Assembly: GCF_023015765.1 (NCBI RefSeq)
Contig: NZ_JALKAL010000004.1
Span: forward strand, 248,001-312,000
Direction of reading: 5' to 3'
Source: Ornithinimicrobium sp. F0845
GTDB lineage: Bacteria; Actinomycetota; Actinomycetes; Actinomycetales; Dermatophilaceae
DNA length: 64,000 nt
The notes under the pieces were generated by a model, which was not told the DNA's origin, did not search any database, and saw only the letters and a list, made by a program, of their open reading frames with translations. Shown here piece by piece: positions 24,871-32,526 of this stretch. The translations under genes and the position numbers were made by a program. Position 1 is the first letter of the stretch; every line of letters begins with the position of its first letter.

Positions 24871-24912
24871 CGGCATACTTCACCATCGTGTTGTTGATCA
24901 GGCAGTATGCCG
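24871..24912. repeat. Inverted pair of AGTATGCC octamers
   Basis: CGGCATACT (24871-24879) and AGTATGCCG (24904-24912) are perfect nine-base inverted repeats separated by 24 bases. They lie in the 122-base gap upstream of the AAA ATPase gene. Both arms are copies of an octamer that recurs across the window. Confidence 0.6.
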
Positions 24913-24951
24913 GACTCTCACCTCAGCGCTAGACAGCCAGATATCTTCCGA

Positions 24952-25749
24952 TCACCGAGCGGGGAGCTGGTCGGCCAGGAAGGCCATCCCCCGCTGCCAG
25001 TGCGCCTCGAGATAGGTCTGGTCGTGGCCACCGGCGTCGAACTCGGTGACCGCGTCGGGCAGCCGCTGCGCGAGCGCGCGGTTGGTGACGGCGAAGGTGT
25101 CGTCGCCCCCACAGGCCAGCCAGACGGGCAGCTCACGCAACGCCTCGACGCGATCGAAGATGTCGTGCCGGGCGAAGTCGTCGGCGCCGTCGAAGGCGCC
25201 GACCGCGGCCTCCTCCTCGGTGAAGAACAGCGCTGCGCTCACCGCGGCGACGCCCAGGACCCGCTCCGGGGGCAGGCGGGTGGCCAGCAGCAGCGCGCCG
25301 TAGCCACCCATCGAGAAGCCGGTCAGCCCGACCTGGTCCACGGGCGCCCCCTCGCGCTCCAGCGTGGGCAGCAGGTCCTCGAGCACCATCGTGCCGGTGT
25401 CGCTGCCGTCGGCCCTGGCGTGCCAGTAGCTGTGGCCGCCGTCGACCGCGGCCACGGCGATCCCGAGCTGCTGGGCAACGGCCTGCGCGCGCGGTGGCTC
25501 GAACCACGACCCCGCATCACCGCCCGCCCCGTGCAGGGCGACCACCGTCGCCGTCGCCCCCTCCGGCCGCACGAGCAACCACCGCGGCTGGTATCCCGAC
25601 CAGTACTTCGTCGTGAGACGCCCCTCCTGGACGGGTGCCCGGCCGCCCTCGGCCGGCGCCTGGCAGGCGGACAGGCCCGACGCGCCGGCGAGCACGGCGA
25701 GACCCCCGGCGAGCACCGCCCGGCGGGAGAGGAGGCTGTCGTCGACCAC
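24952..25749 (-). CDS. Tat-type lipoprotein alpha/beta-hydrolase (esterase)
   Basis: A 265-residue protein with a GTG start at 25749 (VVDDSLLSRRAVLAGG); starting further upstream would overlap the neighbouring gene. The N-terminus combines a twin-arginine motif (SRRAVLAGGLAVL) with a lipobox (LSAC), so it is probably exported folded and lipid-anchored. The hydrolase has the nucleophile elbow GFSMGGYG, an oxyanion-type LHGAGGD, and a late catalytic His in DAGGHDQTY. It resembles the esterase D/PHB-depolymerase group. Substrate unknown. Confidence 0.85.
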   Translation of the reverse strand: MVDDSLLSRRAVLAGGLAVLAGASGLSACQAPAEGGRAPVQEGRLTTKYWSGYQPRWLLVRPEGATATVVALHGAGGDAGSWFEPPRAQAVAQQLGIAVAAVDGGHSYWHARADGSDTGTMVLEDLLPTLEREGAPVDQVGLTGFSMGGYGALLLATRLPPERVLGVAAVSAALFFTEEEAAVGAFDGADDFARHDIFDRVEALRELPVWLACGGDDTFAVTNRALAQRLPDAVTEFDAGGHDQTYLEAHWQRGMAFLADQLPAR

Positions 25750-25753
25750 GGCC

Positions 25754-26749
25754 TTATCCTCGCCCAGCCGGCTGAGGTGTGCCTGGACGCGCGGGAGCGG
25801 GTGAGCCCTCGGCATACTCAGCGACCAGCTCGGCGCCGATCCGGGCCAGGTGGTCGCGGACCTCCGGCGGGTCGAGCACCCTCACCAGGGCGCCCCACCC
25901 GGCGAGGTGGCGCGCCAGGTCGAGCGCGGTGGGTGCCCCGAGACGCAGGCAGGACCGGCCGTCATCGGCGTCCTCCATCCGCCTGACGTGCCGCCCGAAC
26001 TGGTGGGCCAGGATGGCGGCGAACCGCGACTCCACGAGCACCGTCGTCCACGTCCGCGAGCGCCGTGCCTCGACCTCGCGCACGACCTCGGCCCAGGCGG
26101 TCTGCAGGGTGAGGTCGTCCGGGCGCTCGAACGACTCGTCGGTGAGCTCGGCCGAGAGCACGCGCTCCACGCGGAAGGTGCGCTGCCCTCGGGGGGTGCC
26201 GGCCAGGAGATACCAGGTCTCGTCCTTGTCGACGACACCCCACGGGTCGACCCGACGGCTGGTCACCTCCCCCCGCGCGTTGCGGTAGTCCAGGTCCACC
26301 CGTCGGGACCGGATCACTGCCCGGCGCAGTGTCTCGAGCACCTCGGGCGGCGTGCGTTCGCTCTCGCCCCACCTCGTCGGATCGACGAGGGTGGCGCTCG
26401 CCGCCGCTCGCGCGTGCGTGCGGAAGGTGTGGGGGAGCGCCTGGACCAGTTTGCGCAGCGCCGCCTTCGCCTCCTCGGAGACCCCGGCTGCCGGGCCGAT
26501 GAGCAGGAAGAGGGCCTCGGCCTCGTCGGCGGTCAGGCCGCTCAGGTCGGTCCGCGCGCCGCCGACCAGGGCCCAGCCACCGCCACGGCCGGGCTGGGGA
26601 TAGACCGGTATGCCGGCACTCGCCATCGCCTCGAGGTCACGCCGGGCGGTGGCCAGGGAGACCTCGAGCTCGGTGGCCAGCTGGGCAGCCGTGACCCGGC
26701 CGCGCTGCTGGAGCACCAGCAGCGCCGCGACGAGCCGGTCTGCGCGCAT
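25754..26749 (-). CDS. DeoR-HTH/WYL-domain transcriptional regulator
   Basis: A 331-residue protein. The N-terminal HTH is RVTAAQLATELEVSLATARRDLEAM; the central WYL domain contains VDPWGVVDKDETWYLLAG and RTFRVERVLS; a WCX-like C-terminal region follows. WYL regulators bind nucleotide or nucleic-acid ligands. It diverges from a VOC-family gene across a matching inverted repeat at 26767-26793 and probably regulates that gene and itself. Confidence 0.92.
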   Translation of the reverse strand: MRADRLVAALLVLQQRGRVTAAQLATELEVSLATARRDLEAMASAGIPVYPQPGRGGGWALVGGARTDLSGLTADEAEALFLLIGPAAGVSEEAKAALRKLVQALPHTFRTHARAAASATLVDPTRWGESERTPPEVLETLRRAVIRSRRVDLDYRNARGEVTSRRVDPWGVVDKDETWYLLAGTPRGQRTFRVERVLSAELTDESFERPDDLTLQTAWAEVVREVEARRSRTWTTVLVESRFAAILAHQFGRHVRRMEDADDGRSCLRLGAPTALDLARHLAGWGALVRVLDPPEVRDHLARIGAELVAEYAEGSPAPARPGTPQPAGRG

Positions 26750-26766
26750 CTGGTGATCGTGTCACA

Positions 26767-26793
26767 CAAAGTGATCAGAGGGTGAGCACTTTG
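26767..26793. promoter_or_regulatory. Inverted repeat in the WYL regulator/VOC intergenic region
   Basis: CAAAGTG (26767-26773) and CACTTTG (26787-26793) are perfect inverted repeats 13 bases apart. They lie 18 bases upstream of the regulator start and 51 bases upstream of the VOC gene start, a typical operator position. Confidence 0.6.
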
Positions 26794-26843
26794 ACATCAA
26801 GACTGGGAGTCATCACGACCCATCGAGAGCAGGAGAAGAACTG

Positions 26844-27266
26844 ATGTTGCGAGGACTGAGCACGATCGTCTACACCGCCGAGGACGTGGCTCGCGCGGCC
26901 GACTGGTATGCCGAGGCGCTCGGCGCCACGCCCTACTTCCGGCGTCCGGAGCAGGGGCCGCCGGCCTACGTCGAGTTCCGACTCGGTGACTACCGGCACG
27001 AGCTCGGGATCATGGACCGGAGGTTCTGGCCCGGAGGCGCCGCGTCGGGTGGGACCAGCGTGGCCTACTGGGCGGTCGACGACGTCCGTGCCGCTCATCA
27101 ACGGTTGCTCGACCTGGGAGCGAGCCCGCACGAGGAGGTCACCGAGCGAGGACCGGGGTTCGTGACGGCGGCGGTGCGCGATCCGTTCGGCAACGTCCTC
27201 GGGGTGATGGAGAACCAGCACTACCTCGACGTCCTCGCCAGCCGGTCGAGCGTTGACGATGCGTGA
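26844..27266 (+). CDS. VOC (glyoxalase/dioxygenase fold) family protein
   Basis: A 140-residue protein with ribosome binding site AGGAGAAG upstream. Strand and helix order STIVYTAEDVARAADWYAEALG, then FRLGDYRHELGIMD and FVTAAVRDPFGNVLGVMEN, is one paired beta-alpha-beta-beta-beta vicinal-oxygen-chelate module. Possible metal ligands are a His in YRHELG and a terminal Glu in VMEN. Activity cannot be assigned. Probably regulated by the divergent WYL protein. Confidence 0.88.
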   Translation: MLRGLSTIVYTAEDVARAADWYAEALGATPYFRRPEQGPPAYVEFRLGDYRHELGIMDRRFWPGGAASGGTSVAYWAVDDVRAAHQRLLDLGASPHEEVTERGPGFVTAAVRDPFGNVLGVMENQHYLDVLASRSSVDDA

Positions 27267-27277
27267 GTATCAGGCTC

Positions 27278-27295
27278 TCTAGAGGATGCTCTAGA
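27278..27295. terminator. Possible hairpin after the VOC gene
   Basis: TCTAGAG and CTCTAGA form a perfect seven-base-pair stem around GATG, 12 bases after the VOC stop codon. There is no T-tract, so termination is only one reading; an operator for a downstream gene is another. The rest of 27267-27460 shows nothing recognisable. Confidence 0.35.
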
Positions 27296-27460
27296 TCACG
27301 GCATACTGTCGAATCGGCGGGGGACCCGGCCGTTTCCCCCAACATGCGATCCCGGCCACTCATCGGCCGATGCTCGGGCTGTGTTCACGTCGCATGTTCA
27401 GAGGGACGCCGGCGCTCGGGCGGGCGCGTTGCGGGCTGCCGGCTGTGAAACAGTGGCCGG

Positions 27461-27700
27461 GTGACCCTCCAGCGGCTGCGCACCCTGCCCCTCGGGACCC
27501 GGGTCGTGGTGCGCTATCTCATCGAGGACGGCGAGCGGGCCACCGACGCCCTGGGCGAGCTCGTCGAGCGCACCGAGGAGCAGGTGGTCATCCAGACCCG
27601 GCGCGGCCCGGAGCGGGTCCCGCTGGCCCAGGTGCTGCTGGCCAAACCCGTGCCGCCACCCCCGCCGCGTCGCCCCCGCGGGCCGCGCCGCTCCGCCTGA
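27461..27700 (+). CDS. Stand-alone SH3-like domain of the GNAT-associated family
   Basis: A 79-residue protein with a GTG start. LPLGTRVVVRYLIEDGERATDALGELVER, then QVVIQTRRGPERVPLAQVLLAKPVP, is the small beta-barrel that in many Actinobacteria forms the N-terminus of a histone-acetyltransferase-like GNAT protein. Here a Pro/Arg tail and a stop follow and no acetyltransferase domain is encoded downstream. It could be a natural single-domain form or a truncated gene. Confidence 0.7.
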   Translation: MTLQRLRTLPLGTRVVVRYLIEDGERATDALGELVERTEEQVVIQTRRGPERVPLAQVLLAKPVPPPPPRRPRGPRRSA

Positions 27701-27732
27701 GGTGCCTGCGGAGACTGAGGAGCACCCCGAGC

Positions 27733-28062
27733 TCAGATGACGGTCGGTTCGCTGCCGTCCTCACTCTGCATCTCCTTGCCCGCAGCGGCCCAGGCGCGCA
27801 TGCCCCCGTCGACGTTGACCACGTCGAAGCCCTGCTGGACGAGCCACTGGACCACCCGGTCCGAGCGGCCGCCGCTGCGACATATCACCGGGATGGTCTC
27901 GTCGGTGTCGGGCAGCGCGTCCAGGCTCTCCGGCACCGAGCCCATCGGGACGTGGATTGCGTTCGGCGCGTGCCCGGCGTGCCACTCGTTGTCCTCGCGG
28001 ACGTCGACGACCACGGCATCGTCGGACAGGTCGGACACGGAGATCAGCGGTGTCTGGCTCAT
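27733..28062 (-). CDS. Rhodanese-like sulfurtransferase
   Basis: A 109-residue single rhodanese domain: VVVDVREDNEWHAGHAPNAIHVP, the active-site loop VICRSGGRS with the catalytic Cys, and VVNVDGGMRAWAAAG. Transfers or carries sulfane sulfur in the cytoplasm. Partner unknown. Confidence 0.93.
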   Translation of the reverse strand: MSQTPLISVSDLSDDAVVVDVREDNEWHAGHAPNAIHVPMGSVPESLDALPDTDETIPVICRSGGRSDRVVQWLVQQGFDVVNVDGGMRAWAAAGKEMQSEDGSEPTVI

Positions 28063-28132
28063 GGGTCCATGGTCACACGGCGCGCCCGGTCACCAGAATC
28101 ACCACCGTCCCACGCGCTCGGGGGCGGGGCCG

Positions 28133-28993
28133 CTACTTCAGCAGACGGCTCATACGGCGGTCGGCCAGCGGCTTGCCGCCGGTCTGGCAGGTGGGGCAGT
28201 ACTGCAGCGCCGAGTCGGCGAAGCTCACCTCATGGACCGTGTCCCCGCAGACCGGGCACTGCTCACCGGTGCGTCCGTGCACGGCCATTCCCTTGCGCTT
28301 GGCGTCCTTGAGCTCGGCGGCCGGCTTGCCCGAGCTGTGCTCGACGGCACCCTGCAGGACCTCTCGCAACGCGGCATACAGCGTGTCGACCTGCTCCTGG
28401 GTGAGCTTGTCCGCGATCGCGAACGGCGACAGCCTGGCCGCGTGCAGGATCTCGTCGGAGTAGGCGTTGCCGACCCCCGCGATGGTCCCCTGACTGCGTA
28501 GCAGCCCCTTGATCTGGGTGCGCCGGCCCGCCAGGATCTCCCCGAACACCTCGCGGGTGAAGTCATCGCTGAGGGGGTCGGGGCCGAGGGACGCGATCGC
28601 CGGCACCTCCTGGGGGTCGCTCACGACGTAGGCCGCCAGGCCCTTCTTCGTCCCGGCCTCGGTCAGGTCGAAGCCGGACTCGTCGTCGAGGCGCACCCGG
28701 AGGGCGATCGGGGACTTGCCGGGCCGGACCGGCGTGGCGGGCAGTTTCTCGGAGAAGCGCAGCCACCCCGCACGCGCCAGATGGAAGACCAGGTGCGTGC
28801 CGTCGACGTCGAGGTCGATGAACTTGCCGTGCCGTGCCGCTGCGTCGACCGGCCGTCCGACCAGCGAGTCGGGGGGCGGGTCGAAGGTCTTGAGCACCGC
28901 GATGGAGCCGAGCTCGACGTCGGTCACCACCCTGCCGACGACCCGGTCGCCGAGGAAGCCGACCAGCGCCTGGACCTCCGGGAGCTCAGGCAC
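28133..28993 (-). CDS. Fpg/Nei family DNA glycosylase
   Basis: A 286-residue protein with a GTG start so that the mature N-terminus is PELPEVQ, with the catalytic Pro and Glu of the family. RHGKFIDL supplies the conserved Lys. GVGNAYSDEIL is the helix-two-turn-helix. CPVCGDTVHEVSF, then YCPTCQTGG, form the C-terminal zinc finger. It excises oxidised bases and nicks the strand by beta,delta-elimination. The start overlaps the end of the App1 phosphatase gene by eight bases. Whether it prefers 8-oxoguanine or pyrimidine lesions is not clear. Confidence 0.93.
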   Translation of the reverse strand: MPELPEVQALVGFLGDRVVGRVVTDVELGSIAVLKTFDPPPDSLVGRPVDAAARHGKFIDLDVDGTHLVFHLARAGWLRFSEKLPATPVRPGKSPIALRVRLDDESGFDLTEAGTKKGLAAYVVSDPQEVPAIASLGPDPLSDDFTREVFGEILAGRRTQIKGLLRSQGTIAGVGNAYSDEILHAARLSPFAIADKLTQEQVDTLYAALREVLQGAVEHSSGKPAAELKDAKRKGMAVHGRTGEQCPVCGDTVHEVSFADSALQYCPTCQTGGKPLADRRMSRLLK

Positions 28994-30101
28994 GGTCTGC
29001 CGCCTTCGAGCGCAGCCGCTCGAACTCGGCCCGGCTCCACGCCAGGAACCGGTGCAGGGCGTAGCCGTCCGGGCCCCGCAGCATCGGGACCCCGGCATAG
29101 TGCTTGCCCAGCAGCTCGTCGTTGGCGATCGGCAGGCCGTGGCTCAGCACCTGCTCGGTGGTGGTCAGCTGACGGATCAGGACCACCTCGACGGCCTCGG
29201 GATGCTGCTTGGCGAACTCGCCGTAGATGTCGGGGTCGTGCTGCCCGTCGTCACCGACCAGGATCCACCGCATGCCGGGGAAGTCGCGGAGCAGACGGTG
29301 CAGCTCGTCGGCCTTGTGCTGGCGCCCGCTGCGGAACCAGCCGTAGTGGGTCGGGCCCCAGTCGGTGAGCAGCAGCGGCCCGTCCGGGTAGCGGTGGCGC
29401 TGCAGGAACCGGCGCAGCGTCGGCGCCGTGTTCCACGCCCCGGTGGAGAGGTAGAAGACCGGCATCCCGGGGTGCTCAGCCACGAGCGAGCGCAGCAGCG
29501 GCGCCATCCCCGCGACGGCCTTGCGGGCCAGCTCGTCGAGGAAGAAGGTGTTGCGCATCGCGATGAGCAGCCGCGGCAGGTGCGTCACCATGACGGTGTC
29601 GTCAATGTCGCTGACCACCCCGACCCCCACCGCCGGGTCCATGATCCAGACCGGCACGTGCACCGTGTCGCCGTTGGCGCTGCGGATGGTCGCCTCGTGC
29701 CACCCGGGGGGCAGACCGTGACCGGTCACGTCCAGGTCCAGGTAGCCGCTCCGGTCCACCTGCACCTCCAGGTGGACGGCACCCAGGGTCACGGTGACCG
29801 GGGCGTTGACGGCCGCCGCCGTCACGAAGTTGTGCCAGCCGCGCACGGCGCGCTGGAGCGCCTCGGCCGCCTCCTCGACGGTGCTGCCCGTCTCCACACC
29901 GGGGGCGTCGTCGTCAAGGGTGCCGGCCTCGCGGGGAGCCTTGCGGCTGAGCAGGACACGGGCGAGCAGCCGCGCCCGGTCGGCGTTGCCGTAGCCGGTG
30001 TAGCCGATGACGCGTTCGTGCCACCCGCGCCGACGGAGCACCCGCTCCACCCGGGCGGAGACCCGGTCCTCGATCACCGACGCAATGTGCGGTCTCGCCA
30101 T
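28986..30101 (-). CDS. App1-family (DUF2183) phosphatase
   Basis: A 371-residue protein. The catalytic HAD-like motif GVVSDIDDTVMVT sits near residue 163, preceded by a beta-rich domain (VTLGAVHLEVQVDRSGYLDLDV). Later motifs are VFYLSTGAWNTAP and the acidic WILVGDDGQHDPDIY. Yeast App1 is a Mg-dependent phosphatidate phosphatase; bacterial members are presumed phospholipid-directed. It is cotranscribed with the glycosylase gene downstream. Confidence 0.9.
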   Translation of the reverse strand: MARPHIASVIEDRVSARVERVLRRRGWHERVIGYTGYGNADRARLLARVLLSRKAPREAGTLDDDAPGVETGSTVEEAAEALQRAVRGWHNFVTAAAVNAPVTVTLGAVHLEVQVDRSGYLDLDVTGHGLPPGWHEATIRSANGDTVHVPVWIMDPAVGVGVVSDIDDTVMVTHLPRLLIAMRNTFFLDELARKAVAGMAPLLRSLVAEHPGMPVFYLSTGAWNTAPTLRRFLQRHRYPDGPLLLTDWGPTHYGWFRSGRQHKADELHRLLRDFPGMRWILVGDDGQHDPDIYGEFAKQHPEAVEVVLIRQLTTTEQVLSHGLPIANDELLGKHYAGVPMLRGPDGYALHRFLAWSRAEFERLRSKAADRA

Positions 30102-30176
30102 ACCGGTCAGCCTAGTGGTCCCGGGTGACCTGATCCCCAGTGATGACCGGCGCGCACATGGCTCTCCGGTGACGTC

Positions 30177-30521
30177 TCAGCGGTGGATCCAGTCCCGCCA
30201 GTCCGACGGCACCGCACCCGAGGGACCCGGTGCGGGTTGGTCATCCGGGCGGGACGTCGGGTCGGCGAGCGCGGGTCCGTGCGCGTAGTCCTGCGTCGAG
30301 TAGTTCCAGAACCAGTCCTCGCCGGGCTCGTAGCTCTGCACGACCGGATGACCGGTCTGGGTGAAGTGGGCCGTGGCGTGCTGCCCCGGGGAGCTGTCGC
30401 AGCATCCGACGTGACCGCAGGCGGCGCAGCGGCGCAGGTGCACCCACCACCCACCGTCTGCCAGGCACTCCACGCACCCGGGGCCGCTGGGCGGGACGTC
30501 GGGGTTGATGGTCTGTGTCAT
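30177..30521 (-). CDS. UBP-type zinc finger protein
   Basis: A 114-residue protein with a ZnF-UBP domain: CVECLADGGWWVHLRRCAACGHVGCCDSS, then GQHATAHFTQTGHPV and a conserved EPGEDWFWNY. Cys and His ligand spacing is as in the family. Bacterial members have no ubiquitin to bind; the role is unknown. A disordered tail ends in WRDWIHR. Confidence 0.92.
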   Translation of the reverse strand: MTQTINPDVPPSGPGCVECLADGGWWVHLRRCAACGHVGCCDSSPGQHATAHFTQTGHPVVQSYEPGEDWFWNYSTQDYAHGPALADPTSRPDDQPAPGPSGAVPSDWRDWIHR

Positions 30522-30601
30522 CGCCTCACGGTACGCCCATACGCCGTGCTGCGCCCGGCACGACCACCAACCCGGGGCCGGGCCGCTAGCGTGGAGGCAC
30601 T

Positions 30602-30655
30602 GTGTCCGAGATGCCCGCTGTGTCCGAGATGCCCGCCGTGTCTGAGATGCCCGCT
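30602..30655 (+). repeat. 18-base tandem repeat, three copies, at a gene start
   Basis: The unit GTGTCCGAGATGCCCGCT is repeated three times in frame with two base changes. Each copy provides both a GTG and an ATG, so copy-number change would alter the N-terminus and the number of possible starts without breaking the frame. Confidence 0.8.
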
Positions 30656-31762
30656 CCCACCGCCCGCGCCGTCGACGTGCTGGTCATCGGCGCGGGCCAG
30701 GCCGGGTTGTCGGCCGCCTATCACCTGCAGCGCCGGGGTCTGCGGCCTCCGGGGCAGGGCGGTGCCCCGACCTACCAGGTGCTCGACGCCGAGGAGGGGC
30801 CGGGCGGGGCCTGGCGGCACCGGTGGAGGTCCCTGCGGATGGCGACCGTCAACGGCATCAGCGAGCTGCCCGGCCAGCCGGTCCCCGAGGTGGACCCGGA
30901 GGCGCCGAGCTCGGAGTTCATCACGCGGTACTTCGACGACTACGAGCAGCAGCTGGAGTTGGCGATCGTCCGCCCGGTGCGGGTCAGCGCAGTCACCCGC
31001 CAGGACGACGACCCGCACGGCCGACTCCGCGTCGACACCTCGGCGGGCACCTGGACCGCCCGGGCCCTCATCAACGCGACCGGCACCTGGACCAAGCCGT
31101 TCTGGCCGATCTATCCCGGCCAGGAGACGTTCGCCGGTCGCCAGCTGCACGTGGCGGACTACGTCGCGGCCGAGGAGTTCCGGGACCGGCACGTCGCGGT
31201 GGTCGGCGGCGGGATCTCCGCCGTCCAGCTGCTCGATGAGATCTCGCGCGTGACGTCGACCAGCTGGTTCACCCGCCGGGAGCCGGTCTGGCGGGACACG
31301 CCGTTCGACGCCCGGGCGGGACACGATGCCGTGGCCATGGTCGAGGAACGGGTGGCCAAGGGGCTGCCGCCGCTCAGCGTCGTCTCCGTCACCGGGCTGC
31401 TGTGGACACCGTCGCTGCGCGAGGCCGAGGCCCGGGGGGCGCTGGACCGGCGGCCGATGTTCACCCAGATCCTGCCGGAGGGCGTGCGGCTGGTGGAGGG
31501 CAACGTGCTGCCCGTCGACGTGATCCTGTGGGCGACCGGCTTCCGCGCCGCGCTCGACCACCTGGCACCGCTGAAGGTGCGCGGGCACGGGGGCGGGATC
31601 ACCATGGAGGGCACCCGGGTCGCGGGCGAGCCGCGGCTGCACCTCGTCGGCTACGGCCCCTCCTCCTCCACGATCGGCGCCAACCGTGCGGGCCGGGCTG
31701 CCGTGAACGACCTGCTGGAGCTCCTCAGTCGAACGGGTGCAGCCGCACCGACAGGCAGGTGA
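30602..31762 (+). CDS. FAD-dependent flavin monooxygenase-like oxidoreductase
   Basis: A 386-residue protein with a GTG start at 30602. The first Rossmann motif VLVIGAGQAGLSAAYHL binds FAD and the second, VAVVGGGISAVQLL, binds NADPH; LWATGF is the conserved ATG motif. It is close to CzcO/YpcP-like putative flavoprotein monooxygenases. The first 18 residues are three copies of VSEMPA, an in-frame 18-base tandem repeat, so GTG starts at 30602, 30620 and 30638 are all usable. Its last 38 bases overlap the convergent DDAH gene. Confidence 0.88.
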   Translation: MSEMPAVSEMPAVSEMPAPTARAVDVLVIGAGQAGLSAAYHLQRRGLRPPGQGGAPTYQVLDAEEGPGGAWRHRWRSLRMATVNGISELPGQPVPEVDPEAPSSEFITRYFDDYEQQLELAIVRPVRVSAVTRQDDDPHGRLRVDTSAGTWTARALINATGTWTKPFWPIYPGQETFAGRQLHVADYVAAEEFRDRHVAVVGGGISAVQLLDEISRVTSTSWFTRREPVWRDTPFDARAGHDAVAMVEERVAKGLPPLSVVSVTGLLWTPSLREAEARGALDRRPMFTQILPEGVRLVEGNVLPVDVILWATGFRAALDHLAPLKVRGHGGGITMEGTRVAGEPRLHLVGYGPSSSTIGANRAGRAAVNDLLELLSRTGAAAPTGR

Positions 31763-32519
31763 CACAGCCCTCGAGCTTGACGAACTCGCTCACGTCCACG
31801 ACGACCACCTCCAGTCCCCGCCGCGCGAACAGGTCGGCCGTGCGGGGGGCCGCATCGGACATCAGCACCGTCTGCTCGTCGAGGACGACGACGTGCGCTC
31901 CCTCCGGCTCGGGCACCTCGAGGAACGGAGCCCACCGGGTCGTGTCGTCCACCAGCGGGGGATAGCCGACGATCGTGCCGTCGGGAAGCGCGGTGACCTG
32001 GCTCTTCAGGTGCAGGGTCCTGCTGACCGGCACGGACTGCACCGAGCGCCCGAGGTCGGAGACCAGCCGCCCCAGCGCCCGCGCCCCGGACAGGGTGGTC
32101 CGACCGCCCACCCCGACATAGAGGGTGCGACCGACCGCCAGCACATCGCCCCCGTCGAGGCGTGGCGGCTCGTCCTGCTCGCCACGGTGCCCCTCAGCCA
32201 GCTCGACCGTCTCCAGCCCGAGGGCACGGGCCGCAACCCGGGCGTCGTCGACCTCGGGCCGACGCTCCCTCGCCCCGGGTGCCGTGACCACCACTAGGTC
32301 ATCGACGGCGACGAGGACGTCCTCGACAAAGACACTGTCGGGGTGCTCGGGCGAGGGCGCGACCTCGGTCAGCGCGAAGCCGGCGTGCTCCAGCACGGCG
32401 CGGTAGGCCAGCCACTGCGCGACGGCCCGCTCCGCGTCCACGGAGTCGCTCCGGGCGATGTGGGTCACCAGGCCCTCGGCCAGGCGCGGACCGGGTGCCC
32501 GGACCAGCGCCCGCCGCAC
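31725..32519 (-). CDS. Dimethylarginine dimethylaminohydrolase-like amidinohydrolase
   Basis: A 264-residue protein with a GTG start. The pentein-fold landmarks are SVFVEDVLV, LDGGDVLAVG, the catalytic His in TLHLKSQVTAL, and the C-terminal nucleophile Cys in LEGCVTCLSVRL. These match DDAH, which hydrolyses methylated arginines to citrulline; arginine deiminase-like activity is possible. It starts seven bases after the stop of the secreted protein gene at 32527 and may be cotranscribed with it. Confidence 0.88.
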   Translation of the reverse strand: MRRALVRAPGPRLAEGLVTHIARSDSVDAERAVAQWLAYRAVLEHAGFALTEVAPSPEHPDSVFVEDVLVAVDDLVVVTAPGARERRPEVDDARVAARALGLETVELAEGHRGEQDEPPRLDGGDVLAVGRTLYVGVGGRTTLSGARALGRLVSDLGRSVQSVPVSRTLHLKSQVTALPDGTIVGYPPLVDDTTRWAPFLEVPEPEGAHVVVLDEQTVLMSDAAPRTADLFARRGLEVVVVDVSEFVKLEGCVTCLSVRLHPFD

Positions 32520-32526
32520 CCGTGCC

